Origin: Ignavibacteria bacterium
Lineage (GTDB): Bacteria > Bacteroidota > Ignavibacteria > Kapaibacteriales > UBA961
Assembly (NCBI GenBank): GCA_947491315.1
Contig: CANLII010000007.1
Coordinates: 26,025 to 90,024 of the forward strand
DNA length: 64,000 nucleotides
Direction of reading: 5' to 3'
Numbering within the stretch: position 1 is the stretch's first letter; every line of letters begins with the position of its first letter. Positions 37,613-45,900 of the stretch are shown one piece after another. A program made the position numbers and the translations under genes. The notes under the pieces are model-generated. The model searched no databases. It was not told where the DNA came from and saw nothing but the letters and a program-made list of their open reading frames with translations.

Positions 37613-37620
37613 CAAAGATA
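37613..37620 (-). promoter_or_regulatory. TAnnTTTG promoter box upstream of the trans-sulfuration gene
   Basis: Minus-strand TATCTTTG followed by CG, 35 nt before ATG 37577. The same octamer occurs at 38430 and 56347, each time before a gene start. Confidence 0.55.
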
Positions 37621-37688
37621 CGGGAAAAAAAGCACTTTCTCGGCTTGAAACATAGCTGTAATTTACCAAGAACAATGAGTACAATTAC

Positions 37689-38417
37689 ATGAAAACAAAT
37701 GCCTTTTCCATCCTTTCATTCACCATGATATGCTGCATTGCATTGCTCATAGGTGGATGTTCGGAAGATTCTGTAGAACAGCATGATTCAAAGCAGATTT
37801 CAACAGTAAACTCAATGAAACATCCACTTCGGGAAAGAGATGATACATTATTGATGCCCTTGACGCCCAATACTGCATGGTTTTTTGATATTTCTTATCA
37901 AGATGTGAATACAGGGAAATTTCTTGAGCCGAATGCGGATTTTCCATTTCCTTTGGGCGATACCCTTTATGTGCATGGCGCCACAATGCTCGACAGCAAT
38001 CCGTGTTCACTCATTCGGACAATATCTGCTCCGAAAGGTGGGACTTGGTATACGGTTCGTGGAAAAGGGATTTATAGTTGGCCCCAAGACTCCGAGGATA
38101 CTACAGAAGTACCGGTATTCAGTCTCACTTATAAGTATCCGGCAATCAAAGGGGAGACATATAAGGCAAATGGCGTGAAGGTTGAGGTAAAAGATACAGA
38201 AGCCAAACTCACTGTGCCTGCCGGCTCTTATTCATGTTACTATTATGTATCATTGTTCAAGGCCCCCGGAAATGTCACATTCGAGAATCATGTTTGGCTG
38301 TCAAAAGGAGTAGGAATGGTGAAAAATGAGTCGGTCATGTATCAAAAAGGTATTGATCCTGTCAGGCGCATTGTTTCTTTGAGAAGATATATTCACGGTA
38401 CCGATCAAAAGCAATAA
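37689..38417 (+). CDS. Lipoprotein of unknown function
   Basis: 242 aa. Signal peptide MKTNAFSILSFTMICCIALLIGGC ends in a lipobox (LIGGC). The mature part is rich in Asp, Ser and aromatic residues, ending in beta-rich sequence (VKVEVKDTEAKLTVPAGSYSCYYYVSLF; HVWLSKGVGMVKNESVMYQ) as in many small FCB surface lipoproteins. No family is recognised. It stands 50 bp upstream of the TldD-like gene. Confidence 0.65.
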   Translation: MKTNAFSILSFTMICCIALLIGGCSEDSVEQHDSKQISTVNSMKHPLRERDDTLLMPLTPNTAWFFDISYQDVNTGKFLEPNADFPFPLGDTLYVHGATMLDSNPCSLIRTISAPKGGTWYTVRGKGIYSWPQDSEDTTEVPVFSLTYKYPAIKGETYKANGVKVEVKDTEAKLTVPAGSYSCYYYVSLFKAPGNVTFENHVWLSKGVGMVKNESVMYQKGIDPVRRIVSLRRYIHGTDQKQ

Positions 38418-38429
38418 CAAGTGCTTTCG

Positions 38430-38437
38430 TATCTTTG
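38430..38437 (+). promoter_or_regulatory. TAnnTTTG promoter box upstream of the TldD-like gene
   Basis: TATCTTTG followed by CAT, 29 nt before ATG 38467. It matches the -7 consensus. Confidence 0.5.
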
Positions 38438-38466
38438 CATACCTACTTATTCCAATTGGATCACAC

Positions 38467-40227
38467 ATGTCAATAAGAAATTTTCACATTATCATCCTAT
38501 TCTTTGGTTCCATCATAGGATTGCAAGCAAAAAACCATGAGGATTTGATGCGTGCAATGCGTGATGAAGCCAAAAGAACATTGTCTGAATTGCAAGTTGA
38601 ATCATTGCAGAAGCCCTATTATGTGGAGTATATGCTCACAATGAGGAATAGTGAATCTGCAAAGGCATCTCTTGGTGGAATCATCAATACAAGAAAGGGT
38701 ATGTCTGCTGTGTTAACAGTTGGGATCCGAGTGGGTAATCCTAAATTCGACAATACCAATTTTTTTGATGTAAGCTTGGGCTTCTTCGGAAGTGGTGATG
38801 ATGAGGAGTCATTCAGAAATAGACGCATTCCGATTGAATTGGACTATGCATCGCTTCGCCGAGAATTATGGCTTGCCACAGATGCATGCTATAAACAATC
38901 TTCCGAATTGCATGCGAAAAAAGAAGCAGCAATTAAAAATAGATTGCGCACGGATACCACGCATGATTTCATACCGCAAGGTCCTTCGATAGTTCAAGAT
39001 GCCGAAGAATTTGCTCCATTTGACTTAGAAAAGGTGCAATTACTCGCAAAAGAATTGTCATCTTTCCTCAATCATCCATCGATTGCTTCAAGTACGGTAA
39101 GTATTGAGAATCTGCCTGAAACCATACTATATGTCAATACCGAAGGAAGAGAATTCATCAAAACGAAGCATATGACAGGCATTGAAATCATCGCTTCGGG
39201 TCAATGTCAGGATGGAATGCCCATCGCGGAAACATTTACCGCTTATGCACGATCATTCGGTGAATTGCCCAGTAAAGATTCTTTGTTAAAGTCCACTATG
39301 TCTCTTGTTAAATCCTTTGAACAAGCATATGCCTCTGCAAAATTGGAAGAAGCATATTCGGGTCCTATGATTGTGGAAGGACAAGCCGCAAATGAGATTT
39401 TTGCCCAGATGTTTGCACCGCATTGCATTGTGCAAAGACCTCCATTGACCGACCGCGGTGTGCAGGATAATGATAGATATACGGCATTTCAAAATAAGAT
39501 CGGTGGAAGAGTATTGCCGGAATATTTATCAGTAGCAGATAATCCAGGTTTGCAAAAATATGATGGTACTTCCTTGGTTGGACATTATGCGATTGATGAT
39601 GAAGGTATGCCTGCACAATCAGTGAATCTTGTTGAAAAAGGATATCTCAAAACATTGCTATCGGGCCGTACACCCACAAAAAGAATTCGTTCTTCGAATG
39701 GTCATTCCCGCGGTGGTGCGCCAATCTATGGGGTTATGCAATTGACATCAACCGACAAGAAAAAGGAAGTCGATTCAAAGGCGATGAAAGCCAAGATGAT
39801 GTCTCTTTGCAAGGCCAGAGAATTGCCCTATGGCATTATCATTCGGAAAGCATTGAATCAGAATATTCTCTATACCGTGCTGTATGAACAAACATCAGGT
39901 GAATTTCCTTTTGCTCAAGGTGATTCAAAATTGACAGTACTTGAAGCTTATAAAGTGTTTCCTGATGGAAGAGAGGAAAGAGTCCGTGGTGGTGAATTGG
40001 CAGGTATTGGCCCAGCATCATTCAAGGATATTTTGTTGATCGGCAGGAAAAGTCCAGCTTATAATCTTCTGGCTTCATCTGTGGTTTCATCATTCTTGAC
40101 CGGTGGTTCACAATTCGTGTCTGCTTCACTCATCATTCCTGATTTGCTTTTTGAAGAAATTGAATTTAGACCTTTGGAGAGTGATTTTCCAAAACCACCA
40201 CTCATTGCTTCGCCGATGGATAAATAA
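38467..40227 (+). CDS. Exported TldD/PmbA-family protein lacking the zinc motif
   Basis: 586 aa. The first 21 residues look like a signal peptide. The TldD/PmbA fold is recognised from EGREFIKTKHMTGIEII, GHYAIDDEGMPAQSVNLVEKGYLKTLLSGRTPTKR, SNGHSRGG and GGELAGIGPASFKDILLIG. The catalytic HExxxH is absent: at the corresponding place residues 309-314 read N-E-I-F-A-Q inside EGQAANEIFAQMFAPH. TldD/PmbA (TldE) pairs are metalloproteases in which TldD carries zinc and TldE does not; this exported branch may be non-catalytic or use other residues. Only one member is present here. Confidence 0.8.
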   Translation: MSIRNFHIIILFFGSIIGLQAKNHEDLMRAMRDEAKRTLSELQVESLQKPYYVEYMLTMRNSESAKASLGGIINTRKGMSAVLTVGIRVGNPKFDNTNFFDVSLGFFGSGDDEESFRNRRIPIELDYASLRRELWLATDACYKQSSELHAKKEAAIKNRLRTDTTHDFIPQGPSIVQDAEEFAPFDLEKVQLLAKELSSFLNHPSIASSTVSIENLPETILYVNTEGREFIKTKHMTGIEIIASGQCQDGMPIAETFTAYARSFGELPSKDSLLKSTMSLVKSFEQAYASAKLEEAYSGPMIVEGQAANEIFAQMFAPHCIVQRPPLTDRGVQDNDRYTAFQNKIGGRVLPEYLSVADNPGLQKYDGTSLVGHYAIDDEGMPAQSVNLVEKGYLKTLLSGRTPTKRIRSSNGHSRGGAPIYGVMQLTSTDKKKEVDSKAMKAKMMSLCKARELPYGIIIRKALNQNILYTVLYEQTSGEFPFAQGDSKLTVLEAYKVFPDGREERVRGGELAGIGPASFKDILLIGRKSPAYNLLASSVVSSFLTGGSQFVSASLIIPDLLFEEIEFRPLESDFPKPPLIASPMDK

Positions 40228-40242
40228 TGAAATTTTCATGAT

Positions 40243-40270
40243 TGGGAGGGGTTACAGCCTCCCATTGTTT
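40243..40270 (+). terminator. Weak hairpin between TldD-like gene and hutU
   Basis: TGGGAGG / CCTCCCA stem (7 bp) with an 8-nt loop, followed by TTGTTTT. It lies in the 56-bp gap before hutU and could be a weak terminator or a leader structure. Confidence 0.4.
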
Positions 40271-40283
40271 TAGGATACATACT

Positions 40284-41945
40284 ATGTCAAATATCAAATC
40301 TCCTCGTGGTTCCGAGCTTCATTGTGCTAATTGGCAAATCGAAGCAGCATATAGAATGATTCAAAACAATTTGGATCCTGAAGTTGCCGAGCATCCGGAA
40401 AAATTGATTGTCTATGGTGGCTATGGCAAGGCGGCTAGGAATCATGCTTCTTTGTATGCAATTCTAGATTCGCTCAGATCCATGACTCCTGATGAAACGT
40501 TGCTTGTTCAATCAGGTAAACCCGTAGGCATTGCGCGAACACATGAAAATGCGCCAAAAGTGATTATTGCAAATTCTAATCTTGTTGGTAATTGGGCCAA
40601 TTGGGATGAGTTCCGAAGACTTGATGAGTTGGGACTCATTATGTATGGTCAAATGACAGCAGGAAGTTGGATTTATATCGGTACGCAAGGGATTGTGCAA
40701 GGTACGTATGAAACATTCGCCGAATGTGCCAGACAGCATTTTGGTGGTGATTTATACGGTCGTTTCGTTCTTACTGCCGGTCTCGGCGGAATGGGAGGAG
40801 CACAACCACTTGCCGCGACATTCAACGGAGCTGTCGCATTATGCATCGAAATCGATGAAACGCGCATTGATAAACGCATTCATGATGGATATTGTGATGT
40901 AAAAATTCATGATTTGGATGAGGCCTTGCAAAAAGTGCAAGAATGCGTTAATGAAAGAAAAGCATTATCAATCGGTCTTGTTGGTAATGCCGCTGAAATT
41001 CTTCCGGAACTCTTGCGAAGAAATGTGATTCCGGATGTCGTTACTGATCAGACTGCAGCTCATGATCCTTTAAATGGGTATTATCCTGCAGGAATTTCCA
41101 AAGCTGAAGCTGATGAATTACGAGGTTCTGACCCTGTAACATATCTCGAAAAAACACATCATTCAATCGGTGAACATGTAAAAGCAATGCTTGCTTTCCA
41201 AGAACAAGGTGCAATCGTCTTTGATTATGGAAACAATTTGCGTGGTGTGGCAAGAGATAAAGCGGGTGTTAAAAATGCCTTTGATTTTCCGGGTTTTGTA
41301 CCGGCTTATATTAGACAATTATTCTGCGATGGAAATGGACCATTCAGATGGGTAGCTTTATCAGGCGATCCGCAAGATATTGCTGTAACCGATCAGGCAA
41401 TCATGGAATTGTTTCCTGAGCATGAAGGACTTCATCGCTGGATCAAAAATGCTCAAACAAGAATCGGTTATCAGGGTTTGCCTGCAAGAATATGCTGGCT
41501 CAATTATGGCGAAAGAGCAAAAGCTGGAAAACTTTTCAATGATCTTGTGAGAGATGGTAAAGTATCCGCGCCTATCGTCATTGGAAGAGATCACTTGGAT
41601 TGTGGTTCGGTGGCCTCTCCTTATAGAGAAACGGAAGCGATGCTCGATGGTTCAGATGCCATTGCTGACTGGGTATATCTCAATTTTGCACTAAATACGC
41701 TTGGCGGTGCTACATGGGTTTCTCTGCATCATGGTGGAGGAGTTGGAATGGGTCTTTCACTTCATTCAGGTATGGTGATTGTTGCGGACGGAACTTTCGA
41801 AGCTGAGCAAAGGTTGCAAAGAGTCCTCACATATGACCCATTGATGGGCATATTAAGACATACAGATGCAGGTTATAAGCGGGCTCTGGGGAATGCAGAA
41901 AAGTTTGGCATAAAAATTCCTTTATATCCTATAGTCAGAGATTAA
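40284..41945 (+). CDS. hutU: Urocanate hydratase
   Basis: 553 aa, the standard length. It turns urocanate into imidazolone propionate, step two of histidine catabolism, with NAD+ as tightly bound cofactor. [13 protein letters not shown], the glycine-rich [28 protein letters not shown] and the catalytic-region [17 protein letters not shown] are conserved. ATG 40284 begins [14 protein letters not shown]; the longer frame from 40242 is within the hairpin region. No hutH, hutI or hutG gene is adjacent. Confidence 0.96.
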   Translation: MSNIKSPRGSELHCANWQIEAAYRMIQNNLDPEVAEHPEKLIVYGGYGKAARNHASLYAILDSLRSMTPDETLLVQSGKPVGIARTHENAPKVIIANSNLVGNWANWDEFRRLDELGLIMYGQMTAGSWIYIGTQGIVQGTYETFAECARQHFGGDLYGRFVLTAGLGGMGGAQPLAATFNGAVALCIEIDETRIDKRIHDGYCDVKIHDLDEALQKVQECVNERKALSIGLVGNAAEILPELLRRNVIPDVVTDQTAAHDPLNGYYPAGISKAEADELRGSDPVTYLEKTHHSIGEHVKAMLAFQEQGAIVFDYGNNLRGVARDKAGVKNAFDFPGFVPAYIRQLFCDGNGPFRWVALSGDPQDIAVTDQAIMELFPEHEGLHRWIKNAQTRIGYQGLPARICWLNYGERAKAGKLFNDLVRDGKVSAPIVIGRDHLDCGSVASPYRETEAMLDGSDAIADWVYLNFALNTLGGATWVSLHHGGGVGMGLSLHSGMVIVADGTFEAEQRLQRVLTYDPLMGILRHTDAGYKRALGNAEKFGIKIPLYPIVRD

Positions 41946-41977
41946 CGATCAAAAACGGAAGAATTGACAGGAAAATC

Positions 41978-42009
41978 TGACAATTTGACGATATGGTGTC
42001 AAAGTGTCA
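41978..42009. promoter_or_regulatory. TGTCA-rich inverted repeat (operator candidate) upstream of sigma factor gene
   Basis: Arms TGACAATTTGAC (41978-41989) and GTCAAAGTGTCA (41998-42009) form a 12-bp inverted repeat with one mismatch and an 8-nt spacer. Further TGTCA/TGACA elements lie at 41964, 42019 and 42036, and AAAGTGTCA occurs twice as a direct repeat. The 204-bp gap between hutU and the sigma gene holds no ORF of its own. Confidence 0.5.
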
Positions 42010-42149
42010 ATGAAAAGTGTCAGACTCTGTTAAAATGACAGACAATATTATTTCTCACTCATTGAAAGGACTGAATGGTTCAATCAGCTACTACTTTTCG
42101 AAATGACGATAGGTCATCGAATTTATCCAATGTTCCAAGGAGAATGATC

Positions 42150-42866
42150 ATGCAAGAATTTATCGAAAGATCTACAAATGAGATGGACTCAAACAATATG
42201 ATTGTTGTCCAAGAAGCTCAAACTCCGGCCATTGTCTATTTTGATGATGAGCGTTTTGGAGCACCTAAGGATGAAGTAGCGATTTCCACCACACTTACGG
42301 GAGAAGAGAGAATGGACTTGGTATTGCAAATTGAGGCTTTATTCAAGGCAGATCGCAAACGTTTCTTGAGTTTTATTCGCCAACGCGTTCGTAGTCAAGA
42401 AGATGCTGAAGATATTTTGCAAGATGTATTCGCAAATGTTATATCAGCTGCGGGACATGTACAAAGACCCATTGAAAATCTTGCTTCCTGGGTTTTCACT
42501 GCAGTGAGAAACAAAATCATTGACTTCTATCGAAAAAAACGCGCAGATACTTTTACAGATTTGATCACTCCTCGTCAGCGAGAAGAGGGAAATGATTCTC
42601 TCGACTATCTCTTGGGAGACATGTCCTATAATCCTGATGGAGATTTACTTCGCAAAACTATTTGGGAGAGAGTGCAAGAAGCATTGAAAGAACTGCCTGA
42701 TGAACAGCGCGAAGTTTTCGAGAAAAATGAATTCCATGGAGTTTCTTTTCGCGAAATGTCTGAAGAAACCGGAGTGAATATCAATACACTCCTTGCTCGC
42801 AAAAGATATGCTGTTTTGCATCTTCGTGATCGTTTGAAAGATATTTATGCTTCCATGAACTTTTAA
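42150..42866 (+). CDS. ECF-type RNA polymerase sigma factor with N-terminal extension
   Basis: 238 aa. Region 2 (about 70-145): RFLSFIRQRVRSQEDAEDILQDVFANV and ENLASWVFTAVRNKIIDFYRKKR. Region 4 (about 175-235): ALKELPDEQREVFEKNEFHGVSFREMSEETGVNINTLLARKRYAVLHLRDRL. The first about 70 residues are an uncommon acidic extension. AAGGAG at 42137-42142, with 7-nt spacing, decides ATG 42150; an ATG at 42144 and one at 42075 are worse placed. No anti-sigma gene adjoins it, and the upstream palindrome may control it. Confidence 0.9.
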   Translation: MQEFIERSTNEMDSNNMIVVQEAQTPAIVYFDDERFGAPKDEVAISTTLTGEERMDLVLQIEALFKADRKRFLSFIRQRVRSQEDAEDILQDVFANVISAAGHVQRPIENLASWVFTAVRNKIIDFYRKKRADTFTDLITPRQREEGNDSLDYLLGDMSYNPDGDLLRKTIWERVQEALKELPDEQREVFEKNEFHGVSFREMSEETGVNINTLLARKRYAVLHLRDRLKDIYASMNF

Positions 42867-42886
42867 TAAGCATGTGAACTTTGAAG

Positions 42887-42915
42887 AGCCCAACCATCAA
42901 GGTTGGGCTTTTTTG
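42887..42915 (+). terminator. Rho-independent terminator after the sigma factor gene
   Basis: AGCCCAACC-ATCAA-GGTTGGGCT, a perfect 9-bp stem followed by TTTTTT. Confidence 0.9.
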
Positions 42916-42921
42916 TTTCAA

Positions 42922-42929
42922 TACTTTTG
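42922..42929 (+). promoter_or_regulatory. TAnnTTTG promoter box upstream of the PIG-L gene
   Basis: TACTTTTG ending 31 nt before ATG 42961, with a TTG 19 nt upstream inside the preceding terminator. Confidence 0.45.
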
Positions 42930-42960
42930 ATTTACACTGCATATTGTCGAATTTTACACC

Positions 42961-43878
42961 ATGAATATATCTACAATCTTCACTTTCTTGCTACCATTGT
43001 TCTTGGGATTTTCGCTATCTCAATTTCACATATTTGCAAGTGGTCCAAAAATCCTTATAGTGACTGCACACCCGGATGATGAAACTGCGTTTGCGGCAAC
43101 TATATATAAAATCACTCATGATTTGAATGGATTTGCTGATATTCTACTTGTCACCAATGGAGAAGGTGGATATAAATATTCCACACTTGCCGAAGACATT
43201 TATAGAAAGGAATTGACAGATGAACAATCAGGCCGTACAGCTCTTCCTACAATTCGAAAGAAAGAATTAATGGCGGGTGGCGAATATATTGGCTTGCGCG
43301 ATTATTTTTTCATGGATCAACAAGATACAGGATATACGCTCGATGCAGATTCAGTATTGAATAGTGTGTGGGATACTTCGATTGTCATTCGAAAAATCAA
43401 AGAGTTACATGGTAAAAACAACTATGATTATGTGTTCACATTGCTTCCTGTTCAAGGTACGCATGGACACCATAAAGCCGCTTCAATCCTTGCTCTACGA
43501 GCTGTAGAATCAATTGCATCAGTAGTCCGCCCAACTATTGTTGGATGTAGTGTGACTGATTCAACAAAGTTAATACCTGATTCATTTCTCAGCTTGCCGG
43601 GATATCCCGAAACCACGATGAACTCACAATTGCCGATTAGTCATTTCAATAGACTAACTCCTTTTGGTTTCCAACAGAAATTGAATTATCAAGTTATTGT
43701 CAATTGGTTGATTGCAGAGCATAAATCTCAAGGTGCAATGCAATTGGCAATGGGAAAAGGACAGTTTGAACAATTTTGGGATTATGCTATCAATGGCAAA
43801 GAAGGTAAAGAAAAGATTGTCAAACTCGCGGAATTATTGAGAAATGCACCGCTCAAAGAATATCAGCAAAAAAAGTAA
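42961..43878 (+). CDS. Exported PIG-L family deacetylase
   Basis: 305 aa. A signal peptide covers residues 1-26. The zinc-binding AHPDDE motif is at 36-41, with the third ligand in THGHHKAA (about 168-171). PIG-L/MshB enzymes remove N-acetyl groups from GlcNAc-containing substrates. Export is unusual for the cytoplasmic MshB type but common for FCB homologues that may act on glycans in the periplasm. The substrate is unknown. Confidence 0.85.
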   Translation: MNISTIFTFLLPLFLGFSLSQFHIFASGPKILIVTAHPDDETAFAATIYKITHDLNGFADILLVTNGEGGYKYSTLAEDIYRKELTDEQSGRTALPTIRKKELMAGGEYIGLRDYFFMDQQDTGYTLDADSVLNSVWDTSIVIRKIKELHGKNNYDYVFTLLPVQGTHGHHKAASILALRAVESIASVVRPTIVGCSVTDSTKLIPDSFLSLPGYPETTMNSQLPISHFNRLTPFGFQQKLNYQVIVNWLIAEHKSQGAMQLAMGKGQFEQFWDYAINGKEGKEKIVKLAELLRNAPLKEYQQKK

Positions 43879-43931
43879 TAGTATATCTATCAAACAAGAA
43901 AAGAACATTCATTACAATAGAAGAACGTATC

Positions 43932-44708
43932 ATGCCCAGATTTAAAGTAACATGTGAATATGAAGGAACTCGGTTTTCGGGCTGGCAGGTTCAAAAAAAT
44001 GCTCGCACCGTTCAAGGCGAATTAATAGGTGCCAGCAAATCAATATTTAATACCGATGCATTTGAATTATATGGATCCGGAAGAACAGATGCAGGCGTTC
44101 ATGCGCTTGAACAAATCTTTCATTTGGATGTAGAAACAATGCTGGCACCACAAATCATACAATTCAAAATGAATGATGCATTGCCCGCAGATATTTCGGT
44201 CCGATCCATACAGAAAGTTGCCAAACAGTTTCATGCAAGACATGATGCAGTCGAGAGAACATATCTCTATCAAATATCAACTCGAAGAACTGCTTTTGGT
44301 AAAAGATTTGTGTGGTGGGTGAAAGATCAACTATCCGTTCCCGCCATGCAAGAAGCCGCTAAGCATTTCAAAGGTATGCATGATTTCCGTTCATTCACCG
44401 CTGATGACCCTGACATGAAATCCACAAAAGTGGAAATCACGGATGTCAGTGTCAAGATGCAAGGTGATTTAATCATGATCACTATTTCCGGTTCACACTT
44501 TCTATGGAATATGATCAGAAGAATGATCGGTGTAATGGTAGAAGTCGGACGCGGTAAGCAATCACCTGATATCATTCCGACATTACTCAAAAAAAAATCA
44601 GATATGCCCGCATCATTTACTGCTCCACCTTCAGGACTCTTTCTCGCATCAGTTCGATATGAGGATGATCCGGTGAAAAAAGTTCAACCAATATTGAATA
44701 TAACATGA
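43932..44708 (+). CDS. truA: tRNA pseudouridine(38-40) synthase
   Basis: 258 aa. It modifies U38-U40 in the tRNA anticodon arm. The catalytic Asp53 is in GSGRTDAGVHALEQ. RTYLYQISTRR, MHDFRSFTA and FLWNMIRRMIGVMVEVGRGK are TruA signatures. The start is the ATG after GAACGTATC. The stop overlaps the next gene (ATGA). It is an intact pseudouridine synthase, unlike the remnant at 26249. Confidence 0.95.
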   Translation: MPRFKVTCEYEGTRFSGWQVQKNARTVQGELIGASKSIFNTDAFELYGSGRTDAGVHALEQIFHLDVETMLAPQIIQFKMNDALPADISVRSIQKVAKQFHARHDAVERTYLYQISTRRTAFGKRFVWWVKDQLSVPAMQEAAKHFKGMHDFRSFTADDPDMKSTKVEITDVSVKMQGDLIMITISGSHFLWNMIRRMIGVMVEVGRGKQSPDIIPTLLKKKSDMPASFTAPPSGLFLASVRYEDDPVKKVQPILNIT

Positions 44709-45082
44709 GAATCTTCCTGATCTTGATCATCGGTATTGCACTGAATTCTTGTTCGGACAATATCATTACTTCTCCTGACCAGATTGTTTTTCCACAAGTA
44801 AATGTGAGCTATCAGCAACAAGTTCGACCTCTTCTGGAACTTACTTGTGCATTTTCAGGGTGTCATGATACTGAAAGTTCAGCAGCCGGCATTGATGTAA
44901 CAGGCTATTTTCCATTGATTTCCAGAGCAGGTCTCATTATTCCAGAAAGACCTGATAATAGTTTGTTGATACAAATTCTTGAGGGAAAACAGGGTCATCT
45001 ACTCACATTTCAGAATAGAATCACTGATGCTCAGAAGAAAGGTGTTCGACAATGGGTTTTGGAAGGGGCATTGAATAATTAA
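44705..45082 (+). CDS. Small lipoprotein with C-x4-C-H haem-like motif
   Basis: 125 aa. Signal peptide and lipobox (ALNSC, Cys16). YQQQVRPLLELTCAFSGCHD carries C48-x4-C53-H54, and SAAGIDVTGYFPLI plus KKGVRQWVLEGALNN match cytochrome-c-like domains of FCB and planctomycete lipoproteins. The usual haem motif is CxxCH; a C-x3/4-CH variant may still bind haem or be disulfide-bonded. The start overlaps truA (ATGA). HmuY follows, which suggests a surface haem- or electron-related role. Confidence 0.68.
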   Translation: MRIFLILIIGIALNSCSDNIITSPDQIVFPQVNVSYQQQVRPLLELTCAFSGCHDTESSAAGIDVTGYFPLISRAGLIIPERPDNSLLIQILEGKQGHLLTFQNRITDAQKKGVRQWVLEGALNN

Positions 45083-45121
45083 TAATCAATGGCAGAAATA
45101 GCGGGAACTAGCCAAGAAAAA

Positions 45122-45154
45122 TATTTGTTTTGACAATATGTGTGATAACAAATA
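45122..45154. promoter_or_regulatory. Inverted repeat upstream of hmuY-like gene
   Basis: TATTTGTT (45122-45129) and AACAAATA (45147-45154) form a perfect 8-bp inverted repeat with a 17-nt spacer, directly before the promoter-like box at 45153. It could be a regulator site. The arms do not match a canonical Fur box. Confidence 0.35.
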
Positions 45155-45160
45155 CTTTTG
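45153..45160 (+). promoter_or_regulatory. TAnnTTTG promoter box upstream of hmuY-like gene
   Basis: TACTTTTG ending 34 nt before ATG 45195. A TTG triplet lies 23 nt upstream of it. Confidence 0.45.
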
Positions 45161-45194
45161 TGTGTTCTTTTTCCTACTTTTCACCCCAAACACC

Positions 45195-45830
45195 ATGATG
45201 AAGTCCTTTTTCTTTTCTGCGATTATCGCATTGACTTTAGTTTCTTGTACCGATAATGATACTGTGGTCAATATCGGTGGAAATGACACCGTCAGTACTA
45301 AGACAGTACTTGGCATAGTACCCGATACGCTCATTTCCAAGTTTGTGTATTTTTCATTCGATGCAGATAGTTTCATTCCGGCATCTCAGGCTGCAACTGA
45401 TGTATGGGATATTCGCCTTCCTTATCTCTACGGTGGCGGTAAAACACGATCTATTGATATCGTTTTGAATTCCGGAACGATCAATCTACTTGGTAAAACA
45501 AAAGGTAAAATCATTGATACTACTTTTGATTTACTTCAAAGTGCCCCATCTGATGATCAATTGATTGTCGATGATACGGCAAATTCCAAGCGCATCATAC
45601 CAATTGCAATCGATGGAACAGGAATGTTTACGTATAACCCAACATCCAGAACCATCAATCCTGCGCCACAGAAGACAATTGTAATGAAGACAAAATCCGG
45701 CAAGTATGTCAAATTTCAAGTGATCTCACTGTATAAAGGTCAGCCAGAACCTCCGACAATGATATCGGAACTAGGACACTACTATTTCCGTTATGCAAAA
45801 AGTAGCAATAGAAATCTTAAAACCAATTGA
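45195..45830 (+). CDS. HmuY-family lipoprotein
   Basis: 211 aa from ATG 45195. Signal peptide and lipobox (TLVSC, Cys18). The mature part starts with a Thr/Asp linker, then a beta-rich fold with KFVYFSFDADSFIPASQAATDVWDIRL and YYFRYAKSS at the end, as in Bacteroidota HmuY-like proteins. HmuY of Porphyromonas is a haem-scavenging outer-membrane lipoprotein working with the TonB receptor HmuR. The haem-ligand histidines cannot be aligned with confidence. A TonB receptor lies 1.1 kb downstream with paaA between them. Confidence 0.78.
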   Translation: MMKSFFFSAIIALTLVSCTDNDTVVNIGGNDTVSTKTVLGIVPDTLISKFVYFSFDADSFIPASQAATDVWDIRLPYLYGGGKTRSIDIVLNSGTINLLGKTKGKIIDTTFDLLQSAPSDDQLIVDDTANSKRIIPIAIDGTGMFTYNPTSRTINPAPQKTIVMKTKSGKYVKFQVISLYKGQPEPPTMISELGHYYFRYAKSSNRNLKTN

Positions 45831-45862
45831 GTCTGAACCTTTGTCATCAGAAGCTCTTTTGG

Positions 45863-45870
45863 TAACTTTG
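45863..45870 (+). promoter_or_regulatory. TAnnTTTG promoter box upstream of paaA
   Basis: TAACTTTG ending 30 nt before ATG 45901, with TTG 22 nt further upstream. This suggests that paaA is transcribed separately from hmuY. Confidence 0.5.
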
Positions 45871-45900
45871 CAAGTATAAAATCGTCCAATGGAGTGTACT

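Noticed and set aside
37562..37690. Riboswitch upstream of the trans-sulfuration gene
   Set aside because: The leader before ATG 37577 is under 40 nt from the promoter-like box and shows no stem-rich conserved structure.
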